A stretch of 64,000 nt of DNA from Flammulina velutipes (GCA_011800155.1 JAALGH010000011.1:248001-312000), one strand, 5' to 3'; positions 1-11,186 are shown, counted from the first letter of the stretch. The notes: generated by a model from the sequence alone, not told the origin. Translations and numbers: made by a program.

Positions 1-1
1 G

Positions 2-643
2 TCAGGTAGGCGCGCCGGCAAAATACACAAGGGCAAGAGCCGGGATGAAGAAATCGGGGACGAGACCACATCAGACGATGAAGACGACGACGACGAGTAC
101 AACGACAGCGGGGACGATAACGCGTCAAGCGATGAAGAGGACGAGGATGATGAGGATAGGAGGCCAAGGAAGAAAGGGAATGGGTCGAACCTTGTCGTAA
201 TCCGTCGAAGCCGGAAGAAAGACGCAGAAAACTATAAACCTAACTACCTGACTGGGTCGGATGATCCTGATGAGGAAGAGAGAGATGCCCGGGACGGGAC
301 ATACATTCCGAGTCCGAGTCCTACTGAAAGCGAAGAAGATTTGCCGCAGGCCTCTACGAGCAGGCGTACATTGAAACGAGGCCGGCACCACAAGTCGACC
401 AATCTCCTCTCCAGTTCACCCTCCAGTCGTCCACCATCCAGTCCACCCTCCAGCCGTCCACCCTCCAGCCGTCCACCCTCCAGTCCCGCCCACAGTACCG
501 ATTCTGAAGATGAAAGGGTACATAACCGTGCTAGGGGGGACAGTTCGAATAACTTGCCGGGACATGGAGGCGCCAAGAATGACAGTTCGGATAACTTGCC
601 GAAGAGAATTAGAACGGGCAAGGGCAAGGGTAAACAGCGTTAG
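2..643 (+). CDS. C-terminal part of acidic low-complexity protein (5' partial)
   Basis: An open frame enters from the left edge and runs to a TAG at 641-643, giving about 213 residues. I do not recognise a domain. The visible protein is low complexity: Asp/Glu-rich runs at about residues 20-55, a basic patch (RRPRKK), then Ser/Pro-rich repeats of the type SSRPPSSPP, two copies of DSS(N/D)NLP, and a basic tail ending GKGKGKQR. Alternating acidic and basic blocks of this kind are common in nuclear or chromatin-associated proteins, but that is inference. No intron is needed in the visible part. The functional domain, if any, lies outside the window. Confidence 0.6.
   Translation, partial: SGRRAGKIHKGKSRDEEIGDETTSDDEDDDDEYNDSGDDNASSDEEDEDDEDRRPRKKGNGSNLVVIRRSRKKDAENYKPNYLTGSDDPDEEERDARDGTYIPSPSPTESEEDLPQASTSRRTLKRGRHHKSTNLLSSSPSSRPPSSPPSSRPPSSRPPSSPAHSTDSEDERVHNRARGDSSNNLPGHGGAKNDSSDNLPKRIRTGKGKGKQR
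411..485 (+). repeat. In-frame 15-bp tandem repeat (SSRPP/SSPP units)
   Basis: Imperfect 15-bp units of the form ccctccagccgtcca are repeated about four times inside the coding frame and encode Ser-Ser-Arg/Pro-Pro-Pro units. A separate 21-bp near-repeat (gacagttcgaataacttgcc and its copy about 42 bp downstream) encodes DSSNNLP/DSSDNLP. Copy-number variation here would be in frame. Confidence 0.75.
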
Positions 644-1285
644 CGTAAGGTAGAATAGTAAACCTTAATACATATTCAATCTGCAGAAGTATCATGGAGA
701 TCCGCAGAACTGAACAGTCAAGTTGCCAACCTGGTGGTAAGTATGAGTGTAATGCAAAGCCTGACTAAGTAAGATGGAATGTAAAACATACCCACCAGGA
801 AGGAGAGCATGCGACGCAAGTCGTGAACGATTGTTATTTATCGATCAAAGTGGCATCATCATCGAAGTCGGTCTGGTGAGAAGACATGAGCTGAGCAAGT
901 TTGTGCTTAGAATTGCTGGCTTACGGCAATGAATGTTCAACGACAGAAAAGGTTGGTGGTCTTCGATAGGCTCCCATTCCTAGTTTATGGAGGAGCTAGC
1001 GTGTATCATTATGGCTGGCTCGCAGGAGGCCTAAAGTCTGAAAGCAGTTGTTTTCCACGACGTTGATCCCTATGACTGTATTACTGAGGATAGATTGTCG
1101 GGAATTGGGGACAATCGACGTCGCACTGAGGAAGCAGAAGAGGGGGAAGCATTATCATATTTTATTTGAGAGCACAATTGTCTAGAAAGATACATCAACG
1201 AAACGAAAGATTATAGAGAAATAGAACATACAGTCTAATTCTAGATCTTCGGCAGCGGGGTTACCAGTCCTCTTGGTCCAAGTCG
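644..1285. other. Spacer with no recognisable gene
   Basis: This is 3' flank of the acidic-protein gene and downstream flank of the minus-strand gene ending at 1286. I see no long open frame, tRNA signature or clear repeat. Confidence 0.5.
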
Positions 1286-2012
1286 CTATCCAACGAGATA
1301 TCCCTCTGGCGCCTCAAAACCCAAGTGTATGGTCACATGCTCAAGAGTAGACGCGTCCAGAAGTTCGACCTTGCAGACTTCGCTGATATACCTCTGCGCT
1401 GCGATGAGAGCCCTGATGTCCTGCTGGACTTGAGAATCCGCGAGTCCTATGCCGGATGAAATTTCGAGGTCATAGCGAAGTTGGAAGGAATGGGTCGAAC
1501 ACGATCGAACGTCCGGTGTGGTCCAGATGGGCTGATTTACTCAAAGGCTGGCGAGCTCACATAGTAGTTAGGGTCTACGTGTGAGTGAGCAGTGTGCACG
1601 CCCGTTCCAGTGAATGATCTTACCTTCTTGACAATCTTCGTCCTCTTCCTTTCCCTGTCCCCTTCATCCCCAGGTTGGAAATGACATTGTAAAGTACCGC
1701 AATCTGATTGAAGGATATGGCCGTTGTCGATGGTGGCGTTCAAAACACAACGAGGCTGTTGGTCCGCAGTTTGGCTTTGGTCTAATTCGTCGACATCCTC
1801 AGTCGCGAGACCAAGAACTGTATGTTCACTCACTTTGCCTCCGGATAGCTTGATGGCTGCAGGCCTAACAATGCCTCAAAGCAGCATATTGTGAGTGGCA
1901 AAAGCTCTACATCTCCTCGAGCATGAACCCAACGAATCGCGCCTGGTGTATCATTGATAACCTTGCGTGTTGTTCTGCGAATAATGAGATAACAATGTCT
2001 GTGACTGGGCAA
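1286..2012 (-). CDS. Unrecognised spliced gene (C-terminal exons)
   Basis: At least three minus-strand exons join in phase. The last exon ends in TAG at 1286-1288 and encodes ...TTPDVRSCSTHSFQLRYD...HVTIHLGFEAPEGYLVG. It is preceded by an intron with donor GTAAGA and a CTAAC branch site ending at about 1540. The exon upstream (about 1630-1770) is rich in charged residues (DRERKRTKIVKK). A further exon around 1850-1975 encodes RWVHARGDVELLPLTICC, bounded by a GTGAGT donor and a CGCAG acceptor. The 5' end is not resolved; a candidate upstream exon near 2105-2353 has one membrane-like stretch. I do not recognise the family. The reading is supported by phase-consistent splice sites, not by homology. 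Confidence 0.4.
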
Positions 2013-2649
2013 GACGCGCCTTGAACATCAGAGTTTTTCTCTCTTCATCGACGACGCCTCCGCTTGCATCCGTTCGACGTGCTCGCCAATTTTCCTTCGT
2101 CCCGTCAGTCGTGGCGCTTTGCGAGCATTTCCAAGTTCTTGTTCATCGTGTGTGCTGGGGAGATGGAGGTTGCTCGCAAGGATAGATCATTGATGATGAC
2201 AAACAAGACAAAGCAAATAAGTATAACGCGCCACCACCGGGGCCGCCACACGTTCCATTTGCCATCTTGGAGATGGTTATCAATGCCAGTTGCGCAATAG
2301 CTAGTTGGCCTCATCTCAACAGTGAATTGGCTGGACTCAAGATAGACAAACAAGACAAATTAACATGTCCACCGTCACCTTCGCCACTGTTCCTTGCATC
2401 GGTCTTGAGCTCGGAGGTGGAGAGATGGCTTGTAATGCATCATCCATTTTGCACTTCCACCATCCCCTCATCATGGTAATTCTCCTAACGCTACTATCTC
2501 ACATATCTTATAAGCCTTTTCCCCCTCGAGCGTGGAAGAACGAAGGTTCAATCAAAAAGAGAAACAATTTATACAGAATGAAATAGTAGAAGTCTATTCT
2601 TCAGTCAGCAAGTAAAATACTGTGAACGAACGATACGGCACGTACACAA
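2013..2649. other. Spacer or unresolved 5' exons
   Basis: Several short frames overlap on both strands and none has recognisable content. A minus-strand frame at 2105-2353 with a hydrophobic stretch (VILICFVLFVIIN) could belong to the gene downstream, but I could not join it in phase. Confidence 0.3.
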
Positions 2650-3419
2650 TTATTATTCAACAATCGGAGTCGAGTCGGGCCAATCCTCCCTCTTCAAATC
2701 ATTGGAAATGCCATCCGAGATACACCACTTCAATGTTTTGCGTCCCCACCCTATGGTCTGAAGACCCAGCAGAAGTGCCCCTTCCATGGCATCTACCTGC
2801 AGCTCCATCCTTTGATACGTCTTCGCCAAGGAGAAGATGTAGCGCGCGGTCGTCTTTGACCAGATACCCTCCATGAGATTTTCGTCGTCCCGTAGACTTC
2901 TTCAAAGTCCTTACGTGCTGCTATACAAGTCCTGATGGGAGTTAATTGAAACAGAGCTGCTCGCTTGTGTAGAAGTTGGAGTGCGGGCTCTTGATCTCTT
3001 CAGCCGATGCTGCGATGCCATAGCTAAACCTCGGACGAAGCTCACTCCCTGACACCATGATACTCGGAAAGGAGTGCGTCCGAATCCCAGGGTTCATTCT
3101 CCCGCATATAGGATACAGTAAGGTCTGAATTTCTGTGAATAATGCTTCATGTCCAGGCCAGTGGCATGTACGCACCTCCGATAGAGTGCGAGTAATGCGT
3201 CGGAAAGAGCTGAAACTTTGGTAGAAGACATTGCAGCAGAGATGTGAGTGCAAGCCTGTAGATGGTGTTCTCGAGAGTTCCGTTCGCGCCCCTAGTAATT
3301 TTTATGGATTCGGAGCACATCCTTGCTATTACCTTCCGAGCTTGTGGCTTGGGTAGGGAGTGTTTGTTAAACGGAGGTGAGGACCCAGCAGCCCAAGCAG
3401 ACGAGATGAAGGTATTCAT
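2650..3419 (-). CDS. Unrecognised minus-strand coding region
   Basis: Two or three exons look plausible. One joins TLENTIYRLALTSLLQ...FPTHYSHSIGG (about 3180-3290), through a GTGCGT donor and CACAG acceptor, to EIQTLLYPICGRMNPGIRTH...RPRFSYGIAASAEEIKSP (about 2945-3130). A further frame at 2653-2874 ends LKREDWPDSTPIVE. Composition looks protein-like, but I recognise no family. The first ATG directly abuts the stop codon of the macro-domain gene on the same strand, which is unusual for separate basidiomycete genes. The true start probably lies elsewhere, or part of this is untranslated 3' sequence. Confidence 0.3.
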
Positions 3420-3930
3420 TCATGACTGACCCTCAATTGGTTCATAAACCGTTATGTCTACTCCCAGATCGCGCAGGATCGCTTCAGAATCGTCCCACGG
3501 AACTCCAAACTTGCCAGAGTTGAATCGGCTATAATCGTATCAGATATACGATACAGACAGCACATAAATAGATATACCACGCATGTAGCGCTTGTCCTTT
3601 CGTATTTTGGCCGATAAGATCATCTACCGCTTTCCGTGTAGCGCTCAAGATCTCCTCGGGCGTATCTTTCTTCTTCCCATAGGCTTTGGATGTGAACAAA
3701 CACGCGATATCGTATTTCTCTCCCGGAATGATGAGACATGTTCCCAGGAGAACGTCGCGCGCGTGGCTTTGGCAGTGATTTTTGTAGATGGAAAATGCAT
3801 CGGGGAAATGGGTTCGGAAGGCTAGAGCTATTCCAGCTCCCCATGAGCCGACGGTGTTACAGGCATGGACGAGAATCGCGCGTTCCGGAGGCGCGGTGAA
3901 GATGTCTGCTTTGACGTGAACGATAGCCAT
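3420..3930 (-). CDS. Macro-domain ADP-ribose 1''-phosphate phosphatase-like (POA1 type)
   Basis: Predicted 153 aa in two exons (3930-3578 and 3528-3420), with a 49-nt intron whose GTATAT donor and TATAG acceptor preserve phase. The start MAIVHVKADIF was chosen because macro domains begin with this beta strand; an in-frame ATG at 4065 would only add a low-complexity leader. Visible family features are the nucleotide-binding loop HACNTVGSWGAGIALAF (about residues 24-40), the GTCLI strand, LFTSKAYGKK, and the terminal RFNSGKFGVPWDDSE signature followed by YEP. POA1-family enzymes remove the 1''-phosphate from ADP-ribose 1''-phosphate, a by-product of tRNA splicing, in nucleus and cytosol. Length and motifs suit a stand-alone intact enzyme. 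Confidence 0.85.
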
Positions 3931-4564
3931 GGTGGTCGAGGAGTGAATTATGAGGCCTATATGAGGCCTTACCCTCGTGGCATGACTGTAACTGTGAAAT
4001 CGCGCTGGGTTAGGGTTGATCGATTCGACGATGCTTCCCCCATGAAGGCCACGATGCGGAACCATTCATTCACTGAGAGAACATTTGTGGAATGTAGATT
4101 GCTAGTGGAAACCAACACGTACCTAAGGGAGCACTTCTCGCCTGAAGTTGGACATGGCCATCCTTTCCTTCTCGATGTTGTTGCTGCGGCTGACGGCGAA
4201 CGTAGGTGAGCGACTTGATGACCAGAATGATTCCTTGAAGTACGAATAGTGTATTGCCAGACTGATTCATGCTTTCGGTCTGGTAGGCGTGCAAAGGCAA
4301 GGGGATCCGGACTTTACCGGCTTCCCGAAGAGGCAATGAACGCCAGTGTTGACGGATGCTAGAGAGAATCTTTACGGCATCATGTATGTTTGAATTCTAC
4401 ACAGTTGCGACTATATCTCGCCCTTTAAGAAGGACTATTGCATGAGAGTGAGGCTTTGGCTTGTTGCACTTCTATGATTGGCGCGCATCTGGTGTACTTA
4501 CAGTGGCGCAGGTCTCCTCTACTAGATACTCGACGGAATCGAAATAAGTACAGACGCGTTGGGT
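3931..4564. other. Spacer between macro-domain gene and F-box gene
   Basis: Short frames exist on both strands (for example 4070-4336 minus), with no recognisable domain. This is upstream of the macro-domain gene and downstream of the F-box gene. One gtggcgc motif lies at 4503-4509. Confidence 0.4.
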
Positions 4565-5555
4565 TTAGCTAACCGAGCAACGAGCAATACGGTCACCCAA
4601 TTCCCAAATATCCTCCATGCCGGGCACTGGCTGATAATCCCATCCTAGCATGGCCTTGATAGGCGCTGGGGGTCCAAAGTCCCCATATTTCTCGACCAAC
4701 TTTACCCAGACGGTCCTCTGACTCTCTGAAAATCGCCCCGTTTCCAGACGAACATCGTCCGAGTATGGCCGTGAATATTGATATGATGTAAAGATAATGA
4801 TGATTCTGACGAGAGTGGGGGGAAGGAGGGCAAGTACTGGAAGGAATGCGTTCCGCGCTCTGCCACTGAAAAAATCAGAGGGTATGTCAAGGGCGAGGTG
4901 GGTGATCCGGGGGTTCTGGCGGAGAAAGAGAGACCAGCGGTAGGTTTCGATGATGTCGGACCACCCGTTAACGTTGCAGTTAACGTGTGTCAGACCTGCA
5001 GGCAGTATCTTGTTGCTGTTGAAAAGGTCAGGCATGTTGAGGTGTGTCAGACATTGAAAGTTTTCGAAACGAGACATATCCTTGGCGACAATCTTCGAAC
5101 GTACGGAGAAAGTGGTGATGTTGGAGCATGCGATTAGGATATCGTTCAGCCGATAGTCGGTAGTATTCGCGGTGGGGAGGATGATGAGAACTTTGGTGTG
5201 AGTGGCTAGAAAAGAGGCATGCGTATCGGATTTGTGAAAGGTGTTAACAGTTCTCTGGAAGAGGCGGCATGTTTCACCTCGTCTAAGAACGATGGTGTGG
5301 TACAGGAGGGGATATATCCTGGTGGATATAAGCAAGGATATTGTTTATTTTTGAAAACTGATACCATGATTGGCAAGCCTTTGAGACGCGGCAGAGTACG
5401 AGCATTTCTTTCCGTGTGGATGACTCGAAGATGCTGAGAATTACCTCGAGGGGGAGATTTGGAGGTCCAATGAACCGCCGGGGAACGTCAGAGGTAGCCT
5501 GAGAAGTGACAGCAGTATGTTTCCTCAGCCTGGAGTGTTTATGTTTAGGAGCCAT
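4565..5555 (-). CDS. F-box-like protein
   Basis: Predicted 314 aa in two exons (5555-5365 and 5318-4565) joined across a 46-nt intron with a GTATCAG donor and CCACCAG acceptor; the phase is exact. After a basic N-terminus (MAPKHKHSRLRKH) comes a classic F-box at about residues 32-62: NLPLEVILSIFESSTRKEM followed by LCRVSKACQS, then IYPLLYHTIVL. The rest has irregular leucine-rich stretches (FQCLTHLNMPDLF, NPRITHLALDIP), as in the substrate-receptor halves of agaricomycete F-box proteins. F-box proteins recruit targets to SCF ubiquitin ligases through Skp1; the target cannot be read. Intact and apparently normal. Confidence 0.8.
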
Positions 5556-5747
5556 GATGGTGGTGGAAGAAAAGTGTACACCATTCGTTCCAGCCGAATT
5601 ATTACGATCAGGTGACTCTGGTAAACAGTTTTAAAACACAAGGTCCTATTCCAAGTTAAAACCGTTGGCCGTAATAAGATGCAAAGAATGGTGTTTGAAA
5701 AGGAGCGCAACACTTTGGAATAAATTACAGAAAACGACGTTGGCCGA

Positions 5748-7022
5748 CTAAGCCGCAGAATGGTTCTTCTCCCACAAGATCTTAGCGTCCCATTGACGGT
5801 TCGCAGACGTGTCAATGACAGTAGTCTCGTATGTCATTTGGGAGTCGATGGGTTGATCCGTAGGCATCTTCCCCGCCCAAAGCCCTCGATTCTTGACCGG
5901 CGACTCCTTGGCCTCCTTCACGCTTTCCTTGTTATTATGCACACGCACAATGATCAGCAGAGGGACGATCGCCTGGAGACCATTAGCCAAACATTATACA
6001 TACAAGCCCACCACTTACGCAGATCTGACCGAGTGCATCCCCGATAATTGTGCCTACATGAGCCTGCGAGTTGAAGAAGGCCAACAGCAAGATGGCCGTA
6101 AACGCGTAGAGAGCTCCTGACTCGACGAGGGTCCATACGATCTTGAGGTATATCGTGCTCTCGACGTCCTTTCCCTTCCTCGCGAACCGAGATACCCACC
6201 AGATGCGCGACGCTATGAGCAGCGTCACTCCAAGTTGAGTAGCCAAGCTCAAAGACCAGGTGGCCTTCAACCAAATAAGCAACCCGTTGACGGAGGACGG
6301 ATCCAGGGGATTAACGCTGGTGAGTTTGTGGATGGAAACATATCCAGTAACTGTTATGGAAGAATACTGAGCTAGTTTGATGTGAGGGAAAATGAAGTAC
6401 TGACTTCCAAAAGACGTCGATATGATCATAGGAATGACACATATCCATAACCTTTGCCCCCATACGACATAGAGACGCCAGATGAGGATAGCATCACCGA
6501 TCAAGCACTGCGAGGAGATCAGTGGTCGACGATTAGGATTGACCCAGAACGAACATTGGTCATTGTGGTGGCCTCTTGTACGACGTGGACGGGCAAGCTC
6601 ATATCCAACCAATAGTAATAGGTGTCTCCCGGAAAGTTGTTATGCCAAACGAAGCCTTCAATCAACGACCGCAGACCACACGCAACGTGGATCGTAGACA
6701 GAGTGAATTGGGTGGTCGTAGCAGCGGTGAGGATCCTAAAGATGAAATCAGACTCGCTGAAGGCTGGGCATTGAAATACTAGCCAGGATGCTTGGGATCG
6801 ACGCTTCATAAGGATGTGTAAACATAGAAAGTACAAAACCATGCTAATCAAAATTGTTAGCAGTGAAAATACGAGGCTTCGTTAACTAGACAAACTTTAC
6901 GCCTGCAGGAATATAGTTAATGCATTGTCAAGGGGATGACTGACAGAAAGAACAGTACCATAAAGCAACGAAGAGCACCAGAGGCCCACAAGGTTAGCTA
7001 GAACGGGGGTAATGTCGTTCAT
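5748..7022 (-). CDS. Fungal 7-TM integral membrane protein (LVESG-type, DUF6533/6534-like)
   Basis: Predicted 339 aa in six exons. The starting exon is 7022-6959 (MNDITPVLANLVGLW...LLYG), then a 7-nt microexon at 6902-6896, then the exon beginning at 6843 (VLYFLCLHIL). Introns of 56, 52, 47, 54 and 46 nt give a total divisible by three. Diagnostic segments in order are TTTQFTLSTIHVACGLRSLI, CLIGDAILIWRLYVVWG, WSLSLATQLGVTLLIASRIW, VESGALYAFTAILLLAFF and IVPLLIIVRVH, followed by a polar tail ending at TAG 5748-5750. This family is greatly expanded in Agaricomycetes; it lies in membranes and its ligand or role is unknown. The 54-nt intron after SFG is a multiple of three and lacks stops, so a pipeline could miss it. 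Confidence 0.8.
6896..6902 (-). other. 7-nt microexon (GCGTAAA) of the 7-TM gene
   Basis: Skipping this block leaves the frames on either side incompatible. Including it, with a CTGCAG acceptor before and a GTTTGT donor after, gives LLYG-VN-MVLYFL, which matches the usual YGVN(x)VLF start of transmembrane helix 1 in this family. Confidence 0.65.
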
Positions 7023-7230
7023 GTCGATGTATGTAGACCAACGACGCCGGTGCAAAGCTTTATATGTTCCCAGACGTCTGATGATCATGGTCGTGATATC
7101 CCTTGCACGTAGTTGGAGCGCCACACGGGTATAAGTGACTTCTGAAAGGGGACCTCCATTTGGTCGATAGGATATACACTCTGTGACAACGGATGAGTTC
7201 GGTTCGTCGCAGCCAGACTGGTAGGTCATG

Positions 7231-7870
7231 CCTACTCATTTATCGCCTCTGCATGGCTTGGTGGTGTCAATCGAAAGTGCTCTTCCTCGTGTCTGCGTAG
7301 GAAAGGCTGAAAAATGCAATGGTGGATGGAAGAGTATCTAGGAACCAACCATATCCAGCATTTTGACAGTTCTCCTCATCTGATGCGTTGCTCACCCCAG
7401 TCGGAACTGCGCATCATTTTATGACATTGACATCCCCGCTGAGAAGTCCAAGAGGCGCCGCCCCAGAGCACGAATCGCGGAAGGGTATCTGTGAAAGCGG
7501 GAGATGATCGATGATCCATCGACGGGCGTAGACTGGGGCAGGGCGTTGAGACTCGAGCTAGATTCCACTCGGACCAGCATAGATGGGGAATGATTTATTG
7601 AAGACCGTTGTATGGTTTCACATTCATCGCGTTCACGGAGGTAACGACCCTTCATTTGTAGCACTGGTACTTCGACGCAAAGGAGATGGAGGTCAAAGGG
7701 CAAGAGCGGTCTGAGAGAGTTCCATTCCGCTTCGGAAAGAAAATGCAAACATGACCAAGCAACATCTGTGGCGCAAACACCATGTCGAAATTCCCAGAAT
7801 GGACCTTGAACAACTTTACAACCTCATGAATCTGGAATATACCTAATAGCTCATTTACTCCTACGTTCGA
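7231..7870. other. Spacer with possible coding remnant
   Basis: A minus-strand frame covering about 7419-7830 is open in two phases (EVVKLFKVHSGNFDMVFAPQ, and FWEFRHGVCATDVAWSCLHF in another). Only one can be real and neither is recognised. No start or splice structure was resolved. One TGTGGCGCA motif lies at 7767-7775. Confidence 0.3.
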
Positions 7871-8873
7871 CTAGGCCGAGAACTGAGACGAAGTGTAGAC
7901 AATGGTACCATCTCCGATCGCGACATTTTCGAGCGTCAATGTCTCCCCGGTATTCGACGTTATACGGATTGAAACGTTATCACCAAAGCCATTATCTATG
8001 GCGAAAGATGTTCAGATTGACGCATGAAGGAAATAAGGTGACTCACAACTAACGAAGAAATTGTATTCTTCTCTATTGATCCATGTCCAAGATTCGCCAT
8101 TAAACACTTCAAGGGATTGAACGGGATGCACAGTATTCCTGGGCTGCATAGCAAAGTAACTACCACTAGCGCCTTCTTTGTTTTTCAACTGGATTCCGCC
8201 CGACACTGAGCATGGTACCTCTTCCCTTCAGAGACGATCAGAACCGTCATATCTCCGCCAAACTGACGAGCTCACCAAGAAATTTCGAAGACACCTTTGG
8301 ACTGGTAGTCCGCATCTATCTGTGGGGCCACAGTCTCAAAAACGTCGAGATGATCTGCATCGCACTCTGGGCACTTTGAACGAGATAGGTCAATCGGAGT
8401 ACGCGATATAAACAGGCGAGTTGCTTACCCTGTCGACAACCATAACGTCGGCTGTACCCGTCGCTCCAGTTATGCGAAGACAGGTTCCGCATGCTGCGCT
8501 GCCCAAATACTCGCTATTTCCGATAGCGAGTCCTTGAAAGGAACCTTGGTCGTAGTCTGTAAACCCACAGCTGAAAGAGTGCATTTCAGCCACGATATAC
8601 GAAGGGTCATAAGGAAAGGACTTACTTGCCGCCCTGCCAGTCGCCGTTGTCTGTAATTTTTGTCAGCTGGCTACTAGGTACGACGAACGCAACAGATGAC
8701 TGACAATACGTTGCCTTTCCATTGTGCGGACCAGAGGAGCGTAGTGCATTTTTGTTATACGGGGTCAAGGAAGATAGGCCTGCTCTGGCCTTCCTAGAGT
8801 GCCGATGTCCCGTAGAATAGACGCCAGTGCTGCTCAAGAGCAGAAGGAAGCCTGTGAGGAGATTGAGCCGCAT
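7871..8873 (-). CDS. Expansin-like secreted protein (double-psi beta-barrel plus C-terminal beta domain)
   Basis: The first exon starts at 8873 with a signal peptide (MRLNLLTGFLLLLSSTGVYS). After HNGKATY, an intron with a GTCAGT donor joins to NGDWQGG, and a second intron to NCGFTDYDQGSFQGLAIGNS. Then follow the expansin/barwin-type segments GSAACGTCLRITG and TADVMVVDR, then CPECDADHLDVFETVAPQID after a GTAAGC intron, and a C-terminal module (GGIQLKNKEGAS, FAMQPRNTVHPVQSLEVF, TWINREEYNFF, LENVAIGDGTIVYTS) ending in TAG at 7871-7873. Family members loosen or bind plant or fungal cell-wall polysaccharides without hydrolysis. The HFD catalytic motif of plant alpha-expansins is not expected in this group, and DADHLD is present as usual. 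Intact by all splice phases checked. Confidence 0.82.
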
Positions 8874-8930
8874 AACAAAGAAGTTAAAGTAGTCGAAGAA
8901 TCGAGGATTAACGTTCGAAGTACGCGACTA

Positions 8931-8940
8931 CTTTTATATC
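8931..8940 (-). promoter_or_regulatory. TATA-like element of expansin-like gene
   Basis: GATATAAAAG on the minus strand lies about 60 bp upstream of the ATG at 8873, a normal spacing for a fungal TATA box. Confidence 0.5.
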
Positions 8941-10435
8941 ATCCCATCCCCGTGATTCGGGGAACGAAGCCCTCGACCATGTCGTATTACATACGAGTAC
9001 AGCTCGGGTATAAGTTTCAAGCTCTGGGGTACGATTTTAGCCATAGGCGTTAGGTTACCATGGGATTTGAGGAAGCATAACCTCTTCGGAATTCAGACAA
9101 AGCTGAGGTGACAGATAGACACGCCACATTCTGATAATGACGGTTGCTGACAGGTTGCTACAGGCGGACCGGTCAGCCGGACACGAAAGTAGAAAGGGAA
9201 AAAAGATAATTGCAAGAGGCACTTTAGCACACATTCGATCAAACAGGAGTCCAGAGAGGCTTCGTCCACTGCTCAATAATTATCAAACCTTGGAGGATAC
9301 GGCAGAATGAGTCAGTGATGCGCCACATGAGCACGTGTCGCTGACTCATCCATTATCGTTCTGAGAATCCAAATCCCTCTCAAGCTCCCACCAAGCTTGT
9401 CGTTCAAGCGTTCAAAGCTCGAATGCTAAAAGAAGTAAAGCTTTGTCTCTCATACTCAAACTAAATCTCTCCTCGCTACGTGTTACTACGCCCCTTCTAA
9501 ATCTGGAGGTTCTGGTCAACAAGGTTCATGGATGGCACCCTTATACTCTCGGGATCGCACCATTCTACACGACTCCTGACCTTATGTGTGCCTGGATAGT
9601 ACTTTTTAGCTTTATGTGTCTCTGCGTATGCCAACGGGGGCAATCACGGCGAATGCTAGGCCTATGGTCAAGTCCTGATAAATTTGAATCGCTGGTCACA
9701 AACTCCTTGAACTTCATTGACAAGTTTCAGCTATGCAAGCAGTGGCTATATAGAGCACTTCGTTAGGATTACGTCGACTCCATCAGCGCTAAACACTTGC
9801 CCATGATGCTTTCTTCCTAATTTCGACTGGTGCTTGTTTAAAGACTCAATGTCTTACACTCTCGTACAACATCATACCTTCTTCTTTGGCGAGTAGGTAT
9901 TTCTCCATCGCGGTAACAATTACATCCTTACCGTCAGCGTCAAGGCATCCTTGGGCCACACATAGACTCACACAACACAATTGTGAGCTGCTGCCTTGTT
10001 CGATGAAGCAAACGCATCGGCACAAGAGCATCATTTCCATCAACAAACCTAGTTGTGGTTCGTTGTTTATTCCCATCATGGACCCACAGACCCTAATTTG
10101 ACCTTTATTGTTGCACCCAGCGTCGTAGCAACGCACTACCACAGCCCTTTCGTGGGGATTGAACAGTTTGTTGTTCTCGCCTATTCTGACTGAGGGAATA
10201 ACAAGGGCCTGGGAAACTTGCTAGAGATCTGGTGGCTCGGCTTTTGTTCAACACAAGAGACAAGGCATCACCATGGCTGCAGCTATGAAGGATGCCCTTA
10301 TTCTATTCTATTCTTCAACGTCTCTCTGACTTGTATAAAACCTCAGGAATTGACGCTTGTGTATCCTCAGTATCTCGCCTCCACATTACCTTTCAACATC
10401 CGTCTCCGACCTTCTACGACTTTTACGATCACACG
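8941..10435. other. Spacer between divergent genes
   Basis: Frames at 9443-9766 (plus) and 9846-10142 (minus) have no recognisable domain and no convincing splice structure. The notable content is the compact regulatory-looking block at 9308-9348. Confidence 0.45.
9308..9348. promoter_or_regulatory. Composite motif block: inverted TGAGTCA sites, TGCGCCACA and CACGTG
   Basis: TGAGTCA (9308-9314) and TGACTCA (9342-9348) form the arms of an inverted repeat (TGAGTCAG/CTGACTCA). Between them are TGCGCCACA (9319-9327) and the E-box CACGTG (9332-9337). TGA(C/G)TCA is the bZIP Gcn4/AP-1 recognition sequence and CACGTG a bHLH site. The block lies about 430 bp upstream of the expansin-like ATG. Confidence 0.45.
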
Positions 10436-11186
10436 ATGGCATTCTACCAAAACTATTCGACCGCTCCCACCAACTTCTATGGCTGGGGCTCGTACTCCTC
10501 TGACCAAAGCGCTACCATACCGTGTCTGAATCAGCCATCAACGTCTCAAATTCGTCCCCCGCGCCATGTTGATCTTTCCTTGGGCTACCGGAATCCCCCG
10601 TCCAGCGCCGATCAGCTCGAAATAAAACGCGAGATGCGTTATCGCCTCAGAAGGGGCCTCATCAGAAACTGGCGTGGTCCTTTCCCGTTCGTCTGTGCTG
10701 CCCCCCGCCACTTAAGGTCGACACGAATGGCTAACGAGATCGAAGAGCCCGTGAATATCGTATCATCCTCCGGCTACGCTGCTCGCTATTCCGTCCTCAT
10801 TTCCTTCTCTAACTCGAAAATACCAAATGGGCCGTCATCCTGGAAATTACATCACGTCAACGCAGACCAAAATAACTGTTTAAGTGTGTTATGTTTCCCC
10901 CATTTACTACGACTGGTGACTTATAATGTCACTTGTAGGTCAACAGGTCCCCTTTGCACAAGTCCAGCTTCATCCCGAGGTGATGAGTACTCCATACGCT
11001 CGATGCATAGAAAGAGACCGTAACCTTATCTTGAACGCGTTGGCATTATCTATCGAACTTGGCGTCCTGATTTCTATCACTACTCAAGCCGTTCTGGAGG
11101 GTCGGCCGACACTGCAGGACACTATCGTTTACGTCGCCACATCAGTACACGGCAAGTCCAGTATCGTATATACTACGCGATGCTGA
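10436..11186 (+). CDS. Orphan protein, 231 aa
   Basis: Two exons (10436-10883 and 10939-11186) join across a 55-nt intron with a GTGTGT donor and TTGTAG acceptor; the total is divisible by three. The N-terminus is aromatic and polar (MAFYQNYSTAPTNFYGWG). A central basic segment follows (EIKREMRYRLRRGLIRNW), then RYSVLISFSN, and a C-terminal helix-like part (RNLILNALALSIELGVLISI). There is no signal peptide or transmembrane segment and no recognisable domain. An in-frame ATG at 10292 would lengthen the N-terminus, but 10436 is preferred because the upstream stretch is Thr/Pro-poor and not protein-like. Function unknown. Confidence 0.5.
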
